50,345 nucleotides of DNA from Mucilaginibacter sp. (GCF_028288205.1 NZ_JAQBOD010000025.1:1-50345), one strand, 5' to 3'. Positions 9,516-18,534 are shown, numbered from the stretch's first letter. Numbers and translations are program-made. Notes: generated from the letters alone by a model not told the origin.

Positions 9516-9593
9516 AAGTAACCTACCAATAAAATAATACGGTCCCAACGGTCCCAATTGTATTCAGGTGTCCCTGGGACAGTAGGTTTACTT
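9516..9593. repeat. GTCCCA-rich imperfect palindrome
   Basis: AAGTAACCTACC (9516-9527) is nearly the reverse complement of GTAGGTTTACTT (9582-9593). Inside are GGTCCCAACGGTCCC and CCCTGGGAC. It overlaps the last bases of the small lipoprotein gene on the minus strand and could serve as its terminator structure. A similarly short-period GTGTAC-rich stretch opens the window (about 1-40). Confidence 0.55.
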
Positions 9594-9963
9594 ACTTTTT
9601 ATTGGTATGCTCATATACCTCGAACTTAGTAACTACTGAATCTTTACTGAAATAAAGAATAAGGTTCTTTTTGTGAATAGGTTTCTTGCGGTTATATTCA
9701 AAACTATTATCAATGATCTGGTAAGACAGCAGGAGCGTATCCCGTTTCTGCGGAGCGCCTAACGAATCAATTATCTGGCCATAGGTTAAGCCCTTTAGTT
9801 TATGGTTTTTTACCAGGTCATTAACTATATCATTACGTAAGGGGTAATCCAAACCATTGCCATAGCTCCATTGCTGCCTGTCAAATTTTCTGGTATTACA
9901 ACCGGTAATAACAATAGCAAACAGCAGGCAAATCAAAGTTTGAACAAATAGCTTTTTTATCAT
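9592..9963 (-). CDS. Small lipoprotein of unknown function
   Basis: A 123-residue exported protein. The N-terminus MIKKLFVQTLICLLFAIVITGC is a lipoprotein signal with a lipobox ending at C22. The mature part is basic and polar. The stretch LKGLTYGQIIDSLGAPQKRDTLLLSYQI resembles BamE/SmpA-like folds, in which a short helix is followed by a G-x-P turn and beta strands, but the similarity is too weak for assignment. It faces metF convergently and is divergent from the secreted repeat protein at 10106. Its role is unknown. Confidence 0.8.
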   Translation of the reverse strand: MIKKLFVQTLICLLFAIVITGCNTRKFDRQQWSYGNGLDYPLRNDIVNDLVKNHKLKGLTYGQIIDSLGAPQKRDTLLLSYQIIDNSFEYNRKKPIHKKNLILYFSKDSVVTKFEVYEHTNKK

Positions 9964-10105
9964 TCTTAATAATTAAGCACCAAAGCTAATAAATGCATAG
10001 GTTAAACATTATATTTATATTTTTATCAATTACCTAAAATTAGAAATACTTCTATAATCATTTCCCCCAAAGCCGGTAAGACTGTTTTTGCGGTACATAT
10101 ATGCT

Positions 10106-11503
10106 ATGAAAAGATTAAGAGTAGCTATCGGTGTTTTTAAGGTATTGCTGCTTTTTTGTATGGTGTGTAACGAGGGTAGTGCTTTTGCACAAGGAAATTA
10201 CCCTATTACTATACCCTCAATTCCGGCGAAATCACTCTGTGATGTCGATTTTCCGGTAGGGGCAGTGCCATCTAACCCGGCACCATTACTTTATTTCAGC
10301 ACAAATCAGGCTGTAGCTACTATATCATTAACTGGTGTTATTCATATTGTGGGTGTTGGTACTACCTCAATAGAAGCCTTCCAGGCCGGAAATTCTTTTA
10401 AAGCATCAGTAAATTTAGATGTAACACAACCATCGCCGCCCCGCGTTACTATAGCGGTTGATCTCACCAGTGTTTGCGTGGGCGCGCCGGTTACATTTAC
10501 CGCAACGGTAACTGATTTGGGTGTAATTCCTACTTATCAATGGCAGGTTAACGGTACTAATGTTGGCATTAACTCGGCTACCTATGTTGCTCCGGGTATT
10601 ACCGCTGCAGATGCTGTGCAATGTATAGCCACCATAGGTAATTGTCATTTAACCGGGTTTTCAAATAGTATAACAGGTATAATAGCAAAACCATATGTTA
10701 CCCCATCGGTATCTGTTACCCCATCAGTTACCGGAACAATTTGCCTTGGCAGTAACGTTACGTTTACAGCCACACCGGTAAATGGCAGTACAAGCCCTGC
10801 TTATCAATGGAAAATTAATGGTACAAATACCGGTACAAATGTGGCAATATTTAGCAGTAATAATTTATTAAACGGCGATGTGGTTACCTGTACGCTTGCT
10901 GTTAGCGGCCCGGGTTGTTTTGCCCCTGCAGTTGTAGTATCAAATAGCGTTAACATTAGTGCCGCTACCGTGGCAGTAGGTGCGGTTGGAATAACTGCTT
11001 CAACAAATAATGTGATCGCGGGGATGTCCATAACATTTACAGCCACCAGCACTTTACCCGCTACTCATTATCAATGGCAGGTAAATGGCTTAAATGCCGG
11101 TACGGATAGCCCCACATTTACCAGCCGTATCTTAAAAACGGGCGATGAGGTTACCTGTATTATTTTAATAAGTGCATCATGCACAGCGGCGCTTATCAGC
11201 CAGCCAATAGTAATGACCATACTGCCGCCCGCAGCTATACATATCACCAACACTTTTACACCTAATAACGATGGGGTTAATGATGTTTGGGATGTTCCGG
11301 ATCTGGCTTATTTTCCTGATTGCGTTGTAAATATTTATAACCGTTATGGTGCGTTGGTGTTCCAGTCAAAAGGTTACAGTAAAGCCTGGGATGGTACCTT
11401 TAAGGGACGGCAGTTGCCGGTATCTGCTTATTATTATATTATTAACCTTAATAGTGTTTACAATACTACAAGGTACAGCGGCTCTATTACAATTATAAGA
11501 TAG
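10106..11503 (+). CDS. Secreted Ig-repeat protein with gliding-motility/type IX C-terminal domain
   Basis: A 465-residue exported protein. A signal peptide (about 1-29, ending near SAFAQG) is followed by an N-terminal BIg-like region. Then come three related immunoglobulin-like repeats, each with a YQWQVNG or YQWKING core and a Cys-containing strand such as DAVQCIAT or EVTCIIL. The last ~85 residues (ITNTFTPNNDGVNDVWDV ... NIYNRYGALVFQS ... AWDGTF) form the CHU_C/type B sorting domain recognised by the type IX secretion system. It is therefore probably a cell-surface or secreted adhesin-like protein. A TTG start at 10088 would add six residues, but the ATG at 10106 begins a normal signal peptide (MKRLRVAIG) and is preferred. 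No partner is nearby. Confidence 0.88.
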   Translation: MKRLRVAIGVFKVLLLFCMVCNEGSAFAQGNYPITIPSIPAKSLCDVDFPVGAVPSNPAPLLYFSTNQAVATISLTGVIHIVGVGTTSIEAFQAGNSFKASVNLDVTQPSPPRVTIAVDLTSVCVGAPVTFTATVTDLGVIPTYQWQVNGTNVGINSATYVAPGITAADAVQCIATIGNCHLTGFSNSITGIIAKPYVTPSVSVTPSVTGTICLGSNVTFTATPVNGSTSPAYQWKINGTNTGTNVAIFSSNNLLNGDVVTCTLAVSGPGCFAPAVVVSNSVNISAATVAVGAVGITASTNNVIAGMSITFTATSTLPATHYQWQVNGLNAGTDSPTFTSRILKTGDEVTCIILISASCTAALISQPIVMTILPPAAIHITNTFTPNNDGVNDVWDVPDLAYFPDCVVNIYNRYGALVFQSKGYSKAWDGTFKGRQLPVSAYYYIINLNSVYNTTRYSGSITIIR

Positions 11504-11546
11504 TACCATTGGTAAAATCATTATATTCGTTTTAAATCAAGATTAT

Positions 11547-13190
11547 ATGGCTAAGTATATACAACATTTACTATTGGCGGGCACTGCATTAATTGTGATT
11601 TCCTGTAATCAACCCAAAGCTATTGATGAACAGGACGGCTTGGCTACTTTTAATAAAGATAGCCTGGTTAAACATATCGTAACCCTGTCTTCCAACGAAT
11701 ACCAGGGCCGCAGGCCATTTACTGCGGGCGAGGTAAAAACCATTGCTTATTTGCAAAAAACCTACAAGAGCCTGGGGCTTGAGCCGGGTAATGGCGATAG
11801 TTATTTACAGGAAGTGCCTATGGTAGAGATAAGCCCTAAATCTGTTTCGCCGCTTAAGGTGCAATCAACAAAAGGCAGTTTTGAGTTGAAGAATATGGAT
11901 GATTTTGTAATGTGGACAGAACGCACGGACACTGTACAGACGCTAAATAATGATGATGTGGTATTTGCAGGTTTCGGAGTTGTCGCGCCTGAGTATAACT
12001 GGAACGATTATGCCGGCCTTGATGTAAAAGGTAAAGTAGTTATGGTAATGGTTAATGACCCCGGTTTTGAAACAGGCGATACCACCATGTTTAAAGGCAA
12101 AACCATGACCTACTACGGCCGCTGGACCTATAAATTTGAAGAAGCTGCCCGTCAGGGTGCAAAGGCTTGTATCATTGTGCATAACACGGCGGCAGCCTCA
12201 TATCCTTTTCATGTAGTACAAAACTCAAACGGCGGCGTTAAGCTGCATTTAGATAAAAGAGCTAACCATGCTTATCAACTAGCTATGCAAGGCTGGGTGA
12301 CTCATCAAAGCGCTGTTAAACTATTACAGGCTGCGGGTAAAGATACCAGCGTACTCCATACAGCTAATAAACATGGATTTAAAGGTTTTGATATGGGGAT
12401 TAAGTTATCGGCAACTGTTAAAACTAAAGTTGTTTTCAATAAATCGCACAATGTTATTGCTAAAATAACCGGCACTAAAAGGCCGGATGAGTATATTGTT
12501 TTCAGCGCCCATTGGGATCATTTAGGCGTAGGTAAACCTGATGCTAAAGGCGACTCCATCTATAACGGGGCACTGGATAATGCCAGTGGGACCGCGGCTA
12601 TTTTGGAAATTGCAAGGGCGTTTAAAAGCTTGAAAACGCCCCCCGAAAGAACCATAGTTTTCCTTTCGGTTACGGCAGAAGAGCAAGGGTTATTAGGTTC
12701 TGAATATTATGGAGAGAACCCGGTTTATCCTGCCAATAAAACAGTGGCCAATATAAATATTGATGTCATTAACCCTTTTGGTAAGACCAAAGATGTATCG
12801 ATATCAGGAAACGGCCAATCAGAATTGGAGGATTATTTGGTTGCCGAATTAAAGAAAAGTAACCGCTATTTAGCATCCGAGGCTCACCCCGAGGCGGGTA
12901 GTTATTTCAGGTCAGATCATTTTAGTTTTGCAAAGGTAGGTGTGCCCTCTATTACGGTAGATGCCGGCATTGATGTGGTTGGAAAAGGTAAAGAATATGG
13001 CAAGAAACTTCAGGAAGATTACACAGCCAACCGCTACCACCAACCCGCCGATCAGTACGACGCTACCTGGAGCTTTGACGGCGGAATGGAAGACATAGAG
13101 ATGATATTCCGGATAGGTAAGCGCCTGGCTTTTGAAAGCAGCTTCCCGCAATGGAAAGCAGGATCTGAGTTTAAGAAGTTGAGGAAATAA
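11547..13190 (+). CDS. M28 family zinc metallopeptidase, lipoprotein
   Basis: A 547-residue exo- or aminopeptidase-like enzyme anchored by a lipoprotein signal (MAKYIQHLLLAGTALIVISC, lipobox ISC at about residue 20). A PA-like insert (about 130-260, VVFAGFGVVAPEYNWNDYAGLDVKGKVV) precedes the catalytic core. Metal and catalytic motifs visible are SAHWDHLG, NGALDNASGTA, VTAEEQGLLGSEYY, NINIDVINPFG and RSDHFSF, which supply the two-zinc site. All expected ligands are present. Length fits the Bacteroidota M28 lipoproteins. It follows the type IX cargo gene by 43 bases and may be co-transcribed with it. The likely location is the periplasm or outer membrane. Confidence 0.93.
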   Translation: MAKYIQHLLLAGTALIVISCNQPKAIDEQDGLATFNKDSLVKHIVTLSSNEYQGRRPFTAGEVKTIAYLQKTYKSLGLEPGNGDSYLQEVPMVEISPKSVSPLKVQSTKGSFELKNMDDFVMWTERTDTVQTLNNDDVVFAGFGVVAPEYNWNDYAGLDVKGKVVMVMVNDPGFETGDTTMFKGKTMTYYGRWTYKFEEAARQGAKACIIVHNTAAASYPFHVVQNSNGGVKLHLDKRANHAYQLAMQGWVTHQSAVKLLQAAGKDTSVLHTANKHGFKGFDMGIKLSATVKTKVVFNKSHNVIAKITGTKRPDEYIVFSAHWDHLGVGKPDAKGDSIYNGALDNASGTAAILEIARAFKSLKTPPERTIVFLSVTAEEQGLLGSEYYGENPVYPANKTVANINIDVINPFGKTKDVSISGNGQSELEDYLVAELKKSNRYLASEAHPEAGSYFRSDHFSFAKVGVPSITVDAGIDVVGKGKEYGKKLQEDYTANRYHQPADQYDATWSFDGGMEDIEMIFRIGKRLAFESSFPQWKAGSEFKKLRK

Positions 13191-13223
13191 AGCATTACTT
13201 TGTCAAGGAACTATATAAAACGC

Positions 13224-13262
13224 GTTGTCATTTCGACGAGGAACAAGGAGAAATCTTAAACG
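13224..13262. repeat. Second copy of the GTCATTTCGACGAGG repeat (one arm)
   Basis: Bases 13227-13262 match 9385-9420 at 33 of 36 positions. The second arm is degraded: only an ATGACATG-like remnant is seen near 13308-13315. This is direct evidence that the family is dispersed. Confidence 0.75.
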
Positions 13263-13328
13263 CCAGGCATGGTTGCATAGCAGGGGAGTATAAGACTATT
13301 ATTACCTATGACATGTTGTAAATGTATT

Positions 13329-13361
13329 AAACTTACGAAGTTTCAAAAACTTCGTAAGTTT
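13329..13361. terminator. Probable bidirectional terminator between the M28 peptidase and thrC
   Basis: AAACTTACGAAGTTT (13329-13343) is perfectly complementary to AAACTTCGTAAGTTT (13347-13361) with a 3-base loop. It sits between convergent genes and has A/T-rich flanks, so it could stop transcription both ways. A second small hairpin, CGTCTGTG/CACAGACG (13371-13390), follows. The sequence may also be a dispersed repeat. Confidence 0.6.
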
Positions 13362-13425
13362 AAAATCCGCCGTCTGTGTCTTCACAGACGACTTGCTGCC
13401 AATAGGTGAGTAACAACAGAGAGTC

Positions 13426-14736
13426 TTATTTATTCTTCAACAAATAATCCTTAAACCCTTCAAAATCCTTACCCAAAGCAACCGACTTTTTAGCTTTTGC
13501 CTGCAACTCTTTTACTTGCTCAGGGACCTTTATATGGTCAGCAATTTCTTTTGAAAAAACATCCGGGAACTTACACGGATGTGCAGTCGATAAAAATATT
13601 CCGGCAGTATCAGCCGTTTTATTATCCTGCTGATAAGTTTTCAAGGCTTTCCACGCAATAGCGGTATGCGGGCAAACTATGTACTTATAGTCTTTGTAAA
13701 CTGCGTTAATTGCTTTTGTAGTTTCCCAATCATCAAAACTATAACCTGTTACCAGTTTTTTTAGCTGATCCATATCTTCTTTAAACAAATCGGCAATACG
13801 TACCCAATTGCTTGGATTGCCCACGTCCATCGCGTTAGATAGTGTAGCCACTGATGGTTTAGGCTGATAAACGCCACTTTTTAAAAATTGCGGTACAGTA
13901 TCATTTACATTAGTAGCCGCAATAAATTGCTCAACCGGCAAACCCATTTTCCAGGCTAATAAACCCGCGCCAATGTTGCCAAAATTTCCGCTGGGTACAG
14001 AAAACACAACCCTGTTTATTCCCAGCTTAAGCAATTGCGCGTAAGCGTTAAAATAATAAAAAGTTTGCGGTATTAGGCGCGCGATGTTTATAGAGTTTGC
14101 CGATGTTAAACGGTATTTCTTATTCAGTTCATCATCAGTAAAGGCTTGTTTAACCAATGCCTGGCAATCATCAAAAGTACCGTCAATTTCAAGGGCGCGA
14201 ATGTTTTGGCCATTGGTGGTTAACTGCAATTCCTGTATATCGCTAACTTTTCCTTTAGGATATAATATCGTAACCCTTGTATTTGGTACTCCTAAAAAAC
14301 CTAAAGCTACCGCGCCACCTGTGTCGCCAGATGTGGCTACCAGTACATCTAATTGCTTTTCGCCTTTTTCTAAAAAATAACTCATTACCCGGCTCATAAA
14401 CCTGGCGCCAAAATCTTTAAACGCTAATGATGGTCCGTGGAAAAGCTCCAGCACATAAACTTCTTTTTCCAGCTTAACTATCGGTGCATAAAAATTAATG
14501 GCGTCATTAATTATTGCTTTCAGATCATCGGCCGGGATATCATCGCCCAATAAATTTTGCGCTACATGAAATGCAATTTCGGGCAGGGTATAACTATCCA
14601 GGTTATTAATAAATTTATCATCCAAACGCGGAATAGTTACCGGCATATACAAGCCTTTATCCTGCGGCATGCTGTTAAATACCGCGTCTTTAAAACTTAC
14701 GCGGCTTGAGGTATTGTTGGTACTGTAGAATTTCAT
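13426..14736 (-). CDS. thrC: Threonine synthase
   Basis: ThrC converts O-phosphohomoserine to threonine with pyridoxal phosphate in the cytoplasm. The 436-residue length fits the bacterial class. The PLP lysine is K107 in the motif HGPSLAFKDFGARF. Downstream ATSGDTGGAVALGF and SVPSGNFGNIGAGL are the phosphate-binding and active-site loops. It is the last gene of thrA-thrB-thrC, with a 62-base gap after thrB that is filled with repeat-like AT-rich words. The start ATG at 14736 gives the typical N-terminus MKFYSTNNTSSRVSFKDAV. No defect is seen. Confidence 0.97.
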   Translation of the reverse strand: MKFYSTNNTSSRVSFKDAVFNSMPQDKGLYMPVTIPRLDDKFINNLDSYTLPEIAFHVAQNLLGDDIPADDLKAIINDAINFYAPIVKLEKEVYVLELFHGPSLAFKDFGARFMSRVMSYFLEKGEKQLDVLVATSGDTGGAVALGFLGVPNTRVTILYPKGKVSDIQELQLTTNGQNIRALEIDGTFDDCQALVKQAFTDDELNKKYRLTSANSINIARLIPQTFYYFNAYAQLLKLGINRVVFSVPSGNFGNIGAGLLAWKMGLPVEQFIAATNVNDTVPQFLKSGVYQPKPSVATLSNAMDVGNPSNWVRIADLFKEDMDQLKKLVTGYSFDDWETTKAINAVYKDYKYIVCPHTAIAWKALKTYQQDNKTADTAGIFLSTAHPCKFPDVFSKEIADHIKVPEQVKELQAKAKKSVALGKDFEGFKDYLLKNK

Positions 14737-14798
14737 TTTTATTCGGATATCGGATGTTCGATTTCGTATTTTTTGACTTTTTAATTTTGACTTTTAAC
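14737..14798. repeat. Repeat filler in the thrB-thrC gap
   Basis: The gap reads TTCGGATATCGGATGTTCGATTTCG followed by the TTTTTTGACTTTTTAATTTTGAC words that also occur at 2696-2727. It is not an obvious regulatory site and should be transcribed through as part of the operon. Confidence 0.55.
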
Positions 14799-15779
14799 TT
14801 AACCTATCACTCTCGGCCCTGCATCATTAATTGGCGATACATAACCATTAGAACCTATTTTTATATGAGTTAAATGCTGTCGTAGTTTTTGGGTAATAGC
14901 ATGCGCTGTCGCCTCATCGCGTGTAAATGCAAATACAGAGGGGCCAGATCCTGAAATGCCAAAACTTACTGCGCCTAACTCCATTGCCATTTCGCGCATT
15001 TTATAAAAATCGGGTATCAACATGGAGCGTACAGGTTCAACCAATACATCTTGCATACTGCGGCCTATCAGGTCAATATCGCCCATGAATAAACCGCTTA
15101 CCAGGCCTGCTATGTTACCCCATTGGGTAACCGCGTCTTTCATGTTAATTTTTGTGCGGATGATCTGCCTCGCCTCGCGGGTCGGTACATCCACATCAGG
15201 GAATATAATAGCGCAATACAATCCTTTTGGATGTGGCAAACGTACCACATCAAGCGGCTCGTAACTTCGTATCAACACAAAGCCGCCAAATAAAGCCGGG
15301 GCAACGTTGTCTGCATGGCCATGACCGCAGGCCATTTCCTCGCCCTTCATGGCAAATGGCAATAGTTTTATCGGGTCACAATTGTCACCCAGCAAAGTTT
15401 TAGCCGCAAATAAACCCGCTACCGTACTTGCCGAACTTGAACCCAATCCGCTGCCTATCGGCATTTTTTTATGCAGCTCGATATCTAAACCTAAGTCGGT
15501 ACGATCAATACTTTCCAAATAATGTTTAACACTTATACTCACCGTGTTTTTAGCCGGGTCGACCGGTAACCTGCCATCATCGCCGGTAATTTTGCTTATG
15601 GTAATGCCCGGTTTATTAGTAACACGCATAATCACTTCATCGCCGGGCTCATTAACCGCGAATCCCAGCACATCAAACCCACATACCACATTGGCAACTG
15701 TTGCCGGGGCAAAAACCTGGATGCTGTCCCCGGCTTTCACATCAGCAAAGGGTGACTTTAATTCTTGTATATTCTCCAT
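14799..15779 (-). CDS. thrB: Homoserine kinase
   Basis: ThrB phosphorylates homoserine with ATP, the second-last step of threonine synthesis. The 326-residue protein is a GHMP kinase. The ATP loop PIGSGLGSSSASTVAGLFA lies at about residues 105-125, and the C-terminal SFGISGSGPSVFAF segment is the third GHMP motif. It extends slightly past the ~310 residues of E. coli ThrB, with an additional N-terminus (MENIQELKSPFADVKAGDSIQV). It starts 18 bases after the thrA stop, consistent with one transcript controlled by the leader at 18266-18404. Confidence 0.96.
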   Translation of the reverse strand: MENIQELKSPFADVKAGDSIQVFAPATVANVVCGFDVLGFAVNEPGDEVIMRVTNKPGITISKITGDDGRLPVDPAKNTVSISVKHYLESIDRTDLGLDIELHKKMPIGSGLGSSSASTVAGLFAAKTLLGDNCDPIKLLPFAMKGEEMACGHGHADNVAPALFGGFVLIRSYEPLDVVRLPHPKGLYCAIIFPDVDVPTREARQIIRTKINMKDAVTQWGNIAGLVSGLFMGDIDLIGRSMQDVLVEPVRSMLIPDFYKMREMAMELGAVSFGISGSGPSVFAFTRDEATAHAITQKLRQHLTHIKIGSNGYVSPINDAGPRVIG

Positions 15780-15797
15780 AATCTATTTCTTTAGGGC

Positions 15798-18251
15798 TTA
15801 ATTTGCCCCCACATTAATCAAATCTGCAAATACACCTGCGGCGGTAACTTCGGCACCGGCACCGGGGCCCTTAACAACCAGCGGGCGTTCTTTATACCTG
15901 TCGGTAGTAAATGAAATTATCTTATCACTGCCCGATAGCATAGAAAAAGGGTGATTTTCATCAACCATTTCTAAGGTGATAGATGCCTTGCCATTTTCAA
16001 GCTTACCTATATATCTTAAAACTTTACCTTCGGCTTCCGCGCGATTTTTAATATCGGCAAAATAAGCGTCTTCGGCTTTTAGTGTTTCATAAAAATCATC
16101 AACGCTTTTAGCATCCAAGCTCGCTTGCGGTAACATGCTTTGTATAGATACATCTGCTGTTTCTAAGGCATAGCCGGCATCGCGGGCCAATATCAGCATT
16201 TTACGCATAAAGTCGGTTCCGCGCAGGTCGTCACGCGGGTCCGGTTCGGTGTAGCCTTTTTCCTGTGCCAGCTTTACAGTATCATGAAAATTAGCATCGC
16301 CCTTAAAATTATTAAACAAAAAAGATATCGTGCCCGAAAGAATTGCCTCTATCTTCTGCACCCGGTCGCCGCTATTCATCAGGTCCTTTAATGTACGGAT
16401 GATAGGCAGTCCAGCTCCAACGTTGGTTTCATAAAAAAAGTCTACGCCATGCTCACGGGCAGTATCCCTAAAAGTTTTATACTGATTGTATGAAGCAGAG
16501 TTACCTATTTTATTACAGGTTACAATTGAGATAGTCGATTTAAAAACCTCTTCATAAAATTCAATTGGTTTTGGGCTTGCTGTATTATCAATAAATACGC
16601 AATTGGGCAAATTCATGCTTTTCATTTTGGCGATGAAAGCCGGCAAGTCGGCTTTTTCGTGTGATTGGTCAAGTGTTTCTTCCCAATTATCTAATGAAAT
16701 ACCATCAGTATTAAAAACCATTTTACGGGTATTGCTTATGCCTGCAATTTTAACCTGTATGCCGTTATTGTCATGCAAAAATTGAGCATGACCATTTAAT
16801 TGTTTAAATAAGGTTTTGCCTATGTTGCCTGTCCCCAAACAAAAAGCGTGTAGTGTTTTAGTTAGCTGAACAAAGAATGCGTCATGCACCGCATTCAAGG
16901 CTTTTGCCAGATCATGTGATGAAATAATCACCGATATATTATACTCCGACGAGCCTTGCGCAATAGCCCGCACATTAACACCGTTGCGGCCCAGCGAATG
17001 AAATAGCTTACCGGATACACCCGGAGTTTCTTTCATATTCTCGCCAACCACAGCCAGTATAGCCAGGTTTTTTTCTATCTGTACATCTTCCAGTTTTTTG
17101 GCCAGCAGTTCCAGCTCAAATTCCTGCGCAATTACCTGGCGCGCCCGTTCAGTATCTCCGGGTTGTACGGCAAAGGTTATGCTATGCTCTGATGATGATT
17201 GGGTAATTAATATCACGTTGATCTGCTCGCGGGCCAATAACGAAAATAACCTGCCGCTAAATCCGGATTTACCCACCATGCCGCTGCCCTCAACATTTAA
17301 TATGCTGATGTTGTTAATAGACGATATGCCTTTTATAGCCAAATTTGATGGCTTGCAGTCATGCTGTATAATAGTGCCTTCAAACTCAGGCTCGAAAGTG
17401 TTCTTGATAACAATAGGTATTTTCTTTAAAAACGCCGGTATCATGGTTGGCGGATAAATAACCTTCGCGCCGAAGTAGGATAGTTCCATCGCTTCGGTAT
17501 AAGTCAGTTCGGTTAATGAAAACGCTTTTTTAACCATCCGCGGATCGGCGGTCATCATGCCGTTAACATCGGTCCATATCTGTATCTCAGATGCGTTAAG
17601 CGCCGCGCCAAAAATAGCCGCGGTATAATCACTGCCGCCACGGCCAAGCGTAGTTATCTGCCCCTCATTATTGCCGGCAATAAAGCCGGTAACAAATAGC
17701 ATTTTGCCTTTATTTTCCTGGTGTAGCCCACGAATTAATTGCTCTGTTAATGCTGTGTTTACTTTAGCCTGCCCAAACGAGCTATCAGTTTTTATAACCG
17801 CTGATGCATCAACAAAAACAGCGGGGAAATATTGGGCTGCAATTTTGCTTATCATTAAGGTAGAGCAACGCTCGCCATAACTCAGTACCAGATCGCGTGT
17901 TTTAGGGGTCAGTTCGCGCAGCGTTAAAATGCCCTGCAATAACTCTTCCAGTTGGTTAAAGTTGATCTTTAACTGTGTTAAAGCCGGATTTTGTTTTTGG
18001 ATTTGGAGCAGGCTTTTAACAATGTCAAAATGGCGCTTTTCCAGCTCGGCCAGCGGGGTTGTAAAATCATTGCCTATAGCTGCTTCTTCGGCCATTGATA
18101 TAAGCAGATTGGTTACACCACTCATGGCAGACAGCACTACTACCGGCTGATCATCAGCCGCTAACTTGATCTCATCTTTTAAGATGTTTAATAAGGTTTG
18201 GATACTTTGAACTGAACCTACGGATGTTCCGCCAAATTTTAGAATTTTCAT
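15798..18251 (-). CDS. thrA: Bifunctional aspartate kinase/homoserine dehydrogenase
   Basis: The first gene of the threonine operon encodes both the ATP-dependent phosphorylation of aspartate and the reduction of aspartate semialdehyde to homoserine. The 817-residue fusion has an N-terminal aspartokinase (KFGGTSVGS at the start, TLGRGGSDYTAA near residue 200), two ACT-type regulatory regions (about 310-460, with FSGRLFSLLAREQINVILITQSSSEHS), then homoserine dehydrogenase with the nucleotide loop CLGTGNIGKTLF and GLPIIRTLKDLMNSGD. Length matches E. coli ThrA (820). The ACT region suggests feedback inhibition by threonine. Expression is probably set by the Thr-codon attenuator just upstream. 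Confidence 0.97.
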   Translation of the reverse strand: MKILKFGGTSVGSVQSIQTLLNILKDEIKLAADDQPVVVLSAMSGVTNLLISMAEEAAIGNDFTTPLAELEKRHFDIVKSLLQIQKQNPALTQLKINFNQLEELLQGILTLRELTPKTRDLVLSYGERCSTLMISKIAAQYFPAVFVDASAVIKTDSSFGQAKVNTALTEQLIRGLHQENKGKMLFVTGFIAGNNEGQITTLGRGGSDYTAAIFGAALNASEIQIWTDVNGMMTADPRMVKKAFSLTELTYTEAMELSYFGAKVIYPPTMIPAFLKKIPIVIKNTFEPEFEGTIIQHDCKPSNLAIKGISSINNISILNVEGSGMVGKSGFSGRLFSLLAREQINVILITQSSSEHSITFAVQPGDTERARQVIAQEFELELLAKKLEDVQIEKNLAILAVVGENMKETPGVSGKLFHSLGRNGVNVRAIAQGSSEYNISVIISSHDLAKALNAVHDAFFVQLTKTLHAFCLGTGNIGKTLFKQLNGHAQFLHDNNGIQVKIAGISNTRKMVFNTDGISLDNWEETLDQSHEKADLPAFIAKMKSMNLPNCVFIDNTASPKPIEFYEEVFKSTISIVTCNKIGNSASYNQYKTFRDTAREHGVDFFYETNVGAGLPIIRTLKDLMNSGDRVQKIEAILSGTISFLFNNFKGDANFHDTVKLAQEKGYTEPDPRDDLRGTDFMRKMLILARDAGYALETADVSIQSMLPQASLDAKSVDDFYETLKAEDAYFADIKNRAEAEGKVLRYIGKLENGKASITLEMVDENHPFSMLSGSDKIISFTTDRYKERPLVVKGPGAGAEVTAAGVFADLINVGAN

Positions 18252-18265
18252 TTATTATATTATTT

Positions 18266-18303
18266 AAACAAAAAGCGCCTTCCTCTGTGTGGAGGAAGGC
18301 GCT
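18266..18303 (-). terminator. Attenuator terminator of the threonine operon
   Basis: On the minus strand AGCGCCTTCCTC (18303-18292) pairs perfectly over 12 bp with GAGGAAGGCGCT (18285-18274), with a 6-base loop, followed by TTTTTGTTT (18274-18266). It lies between the Thr-rich leader peptide and the thrA start. Its 5' arm contains CTTCCTCC, complementary to GGAGGAAG in the last codons of the leader peptide, so an alternative antiterminator can form. Confidence 0.9.
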
Positions 18304-18338
18304 CATGTGGTTTTTTTTTTATGTTTTACACCATACGA

Positions 18339-18404
18339 TTATCTTCCTCCGTAGCTTTTGCCGGTGGTTGTAGTCGATGTTGGTGTTGTAAATTTAGTTA
18401 TCAT
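18339..18404 (-). CDS. thrL: Threonine operon leader peptide (attenuator)
   Basis: A 21-codon ORF reads MITKFTTPTS followed by TTTTGKSYGGR and stop. Eight of 21 residues are Thr and one is Ile, closely resembling enterobacterial ThrL in style. It ends 35 bases before the attenuator hairpin. The final codons GGA GGA AGA, just before TAA, supply the GGAGGAAG that can pair with the 5' arm of the terminator. Thus a ribosome stalled at Thr codons would leave this free and allow antitermination, while a ribosome reaching the stop would mask it. A second pairing, ACACCA in codons 7-8 with TGGTGT after the stop, is also possible. Found by direct reading; expression is inferred. Confidence 0.87.
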   Translation of the reverse strand: MITKFTTPTSTTTTGKSYGGR

Positions 18405-18413
18405 ATAATGACT

Positions 18414-18446
18414 GTAAAGTAAGTAGATATTTTTTTAATAAGCAAG
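18414..18446 (-). promoter_or_regulatory. Putative thr operon promoter
   Basis: On the minus strand CTTG (18446-18443) and TACTTTAC (18421-18414) are 21 bases apart and approximate TTTG / TAnnTTTG. The leader ATG follows only 9 bases after the -7-like box, so the leader message would have almost no 5' untranslated region. Confidence 0.4.
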
Positions 18447-18534
18447 ATTTATTTTACTTTTCATTTTTTTTAATCTAAAAAGCATTGTTTTTTTAAATTA
18501 AAAGCTATGGCAAATTAATGAGCCAGGTAATTAC

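Noticed and set aside
9516..9593. CRISPR-like repeats (GGTCCCAACGGTCCC)
   Set aside because: Only two imperfect short units, no regular spacers and no cas genes.
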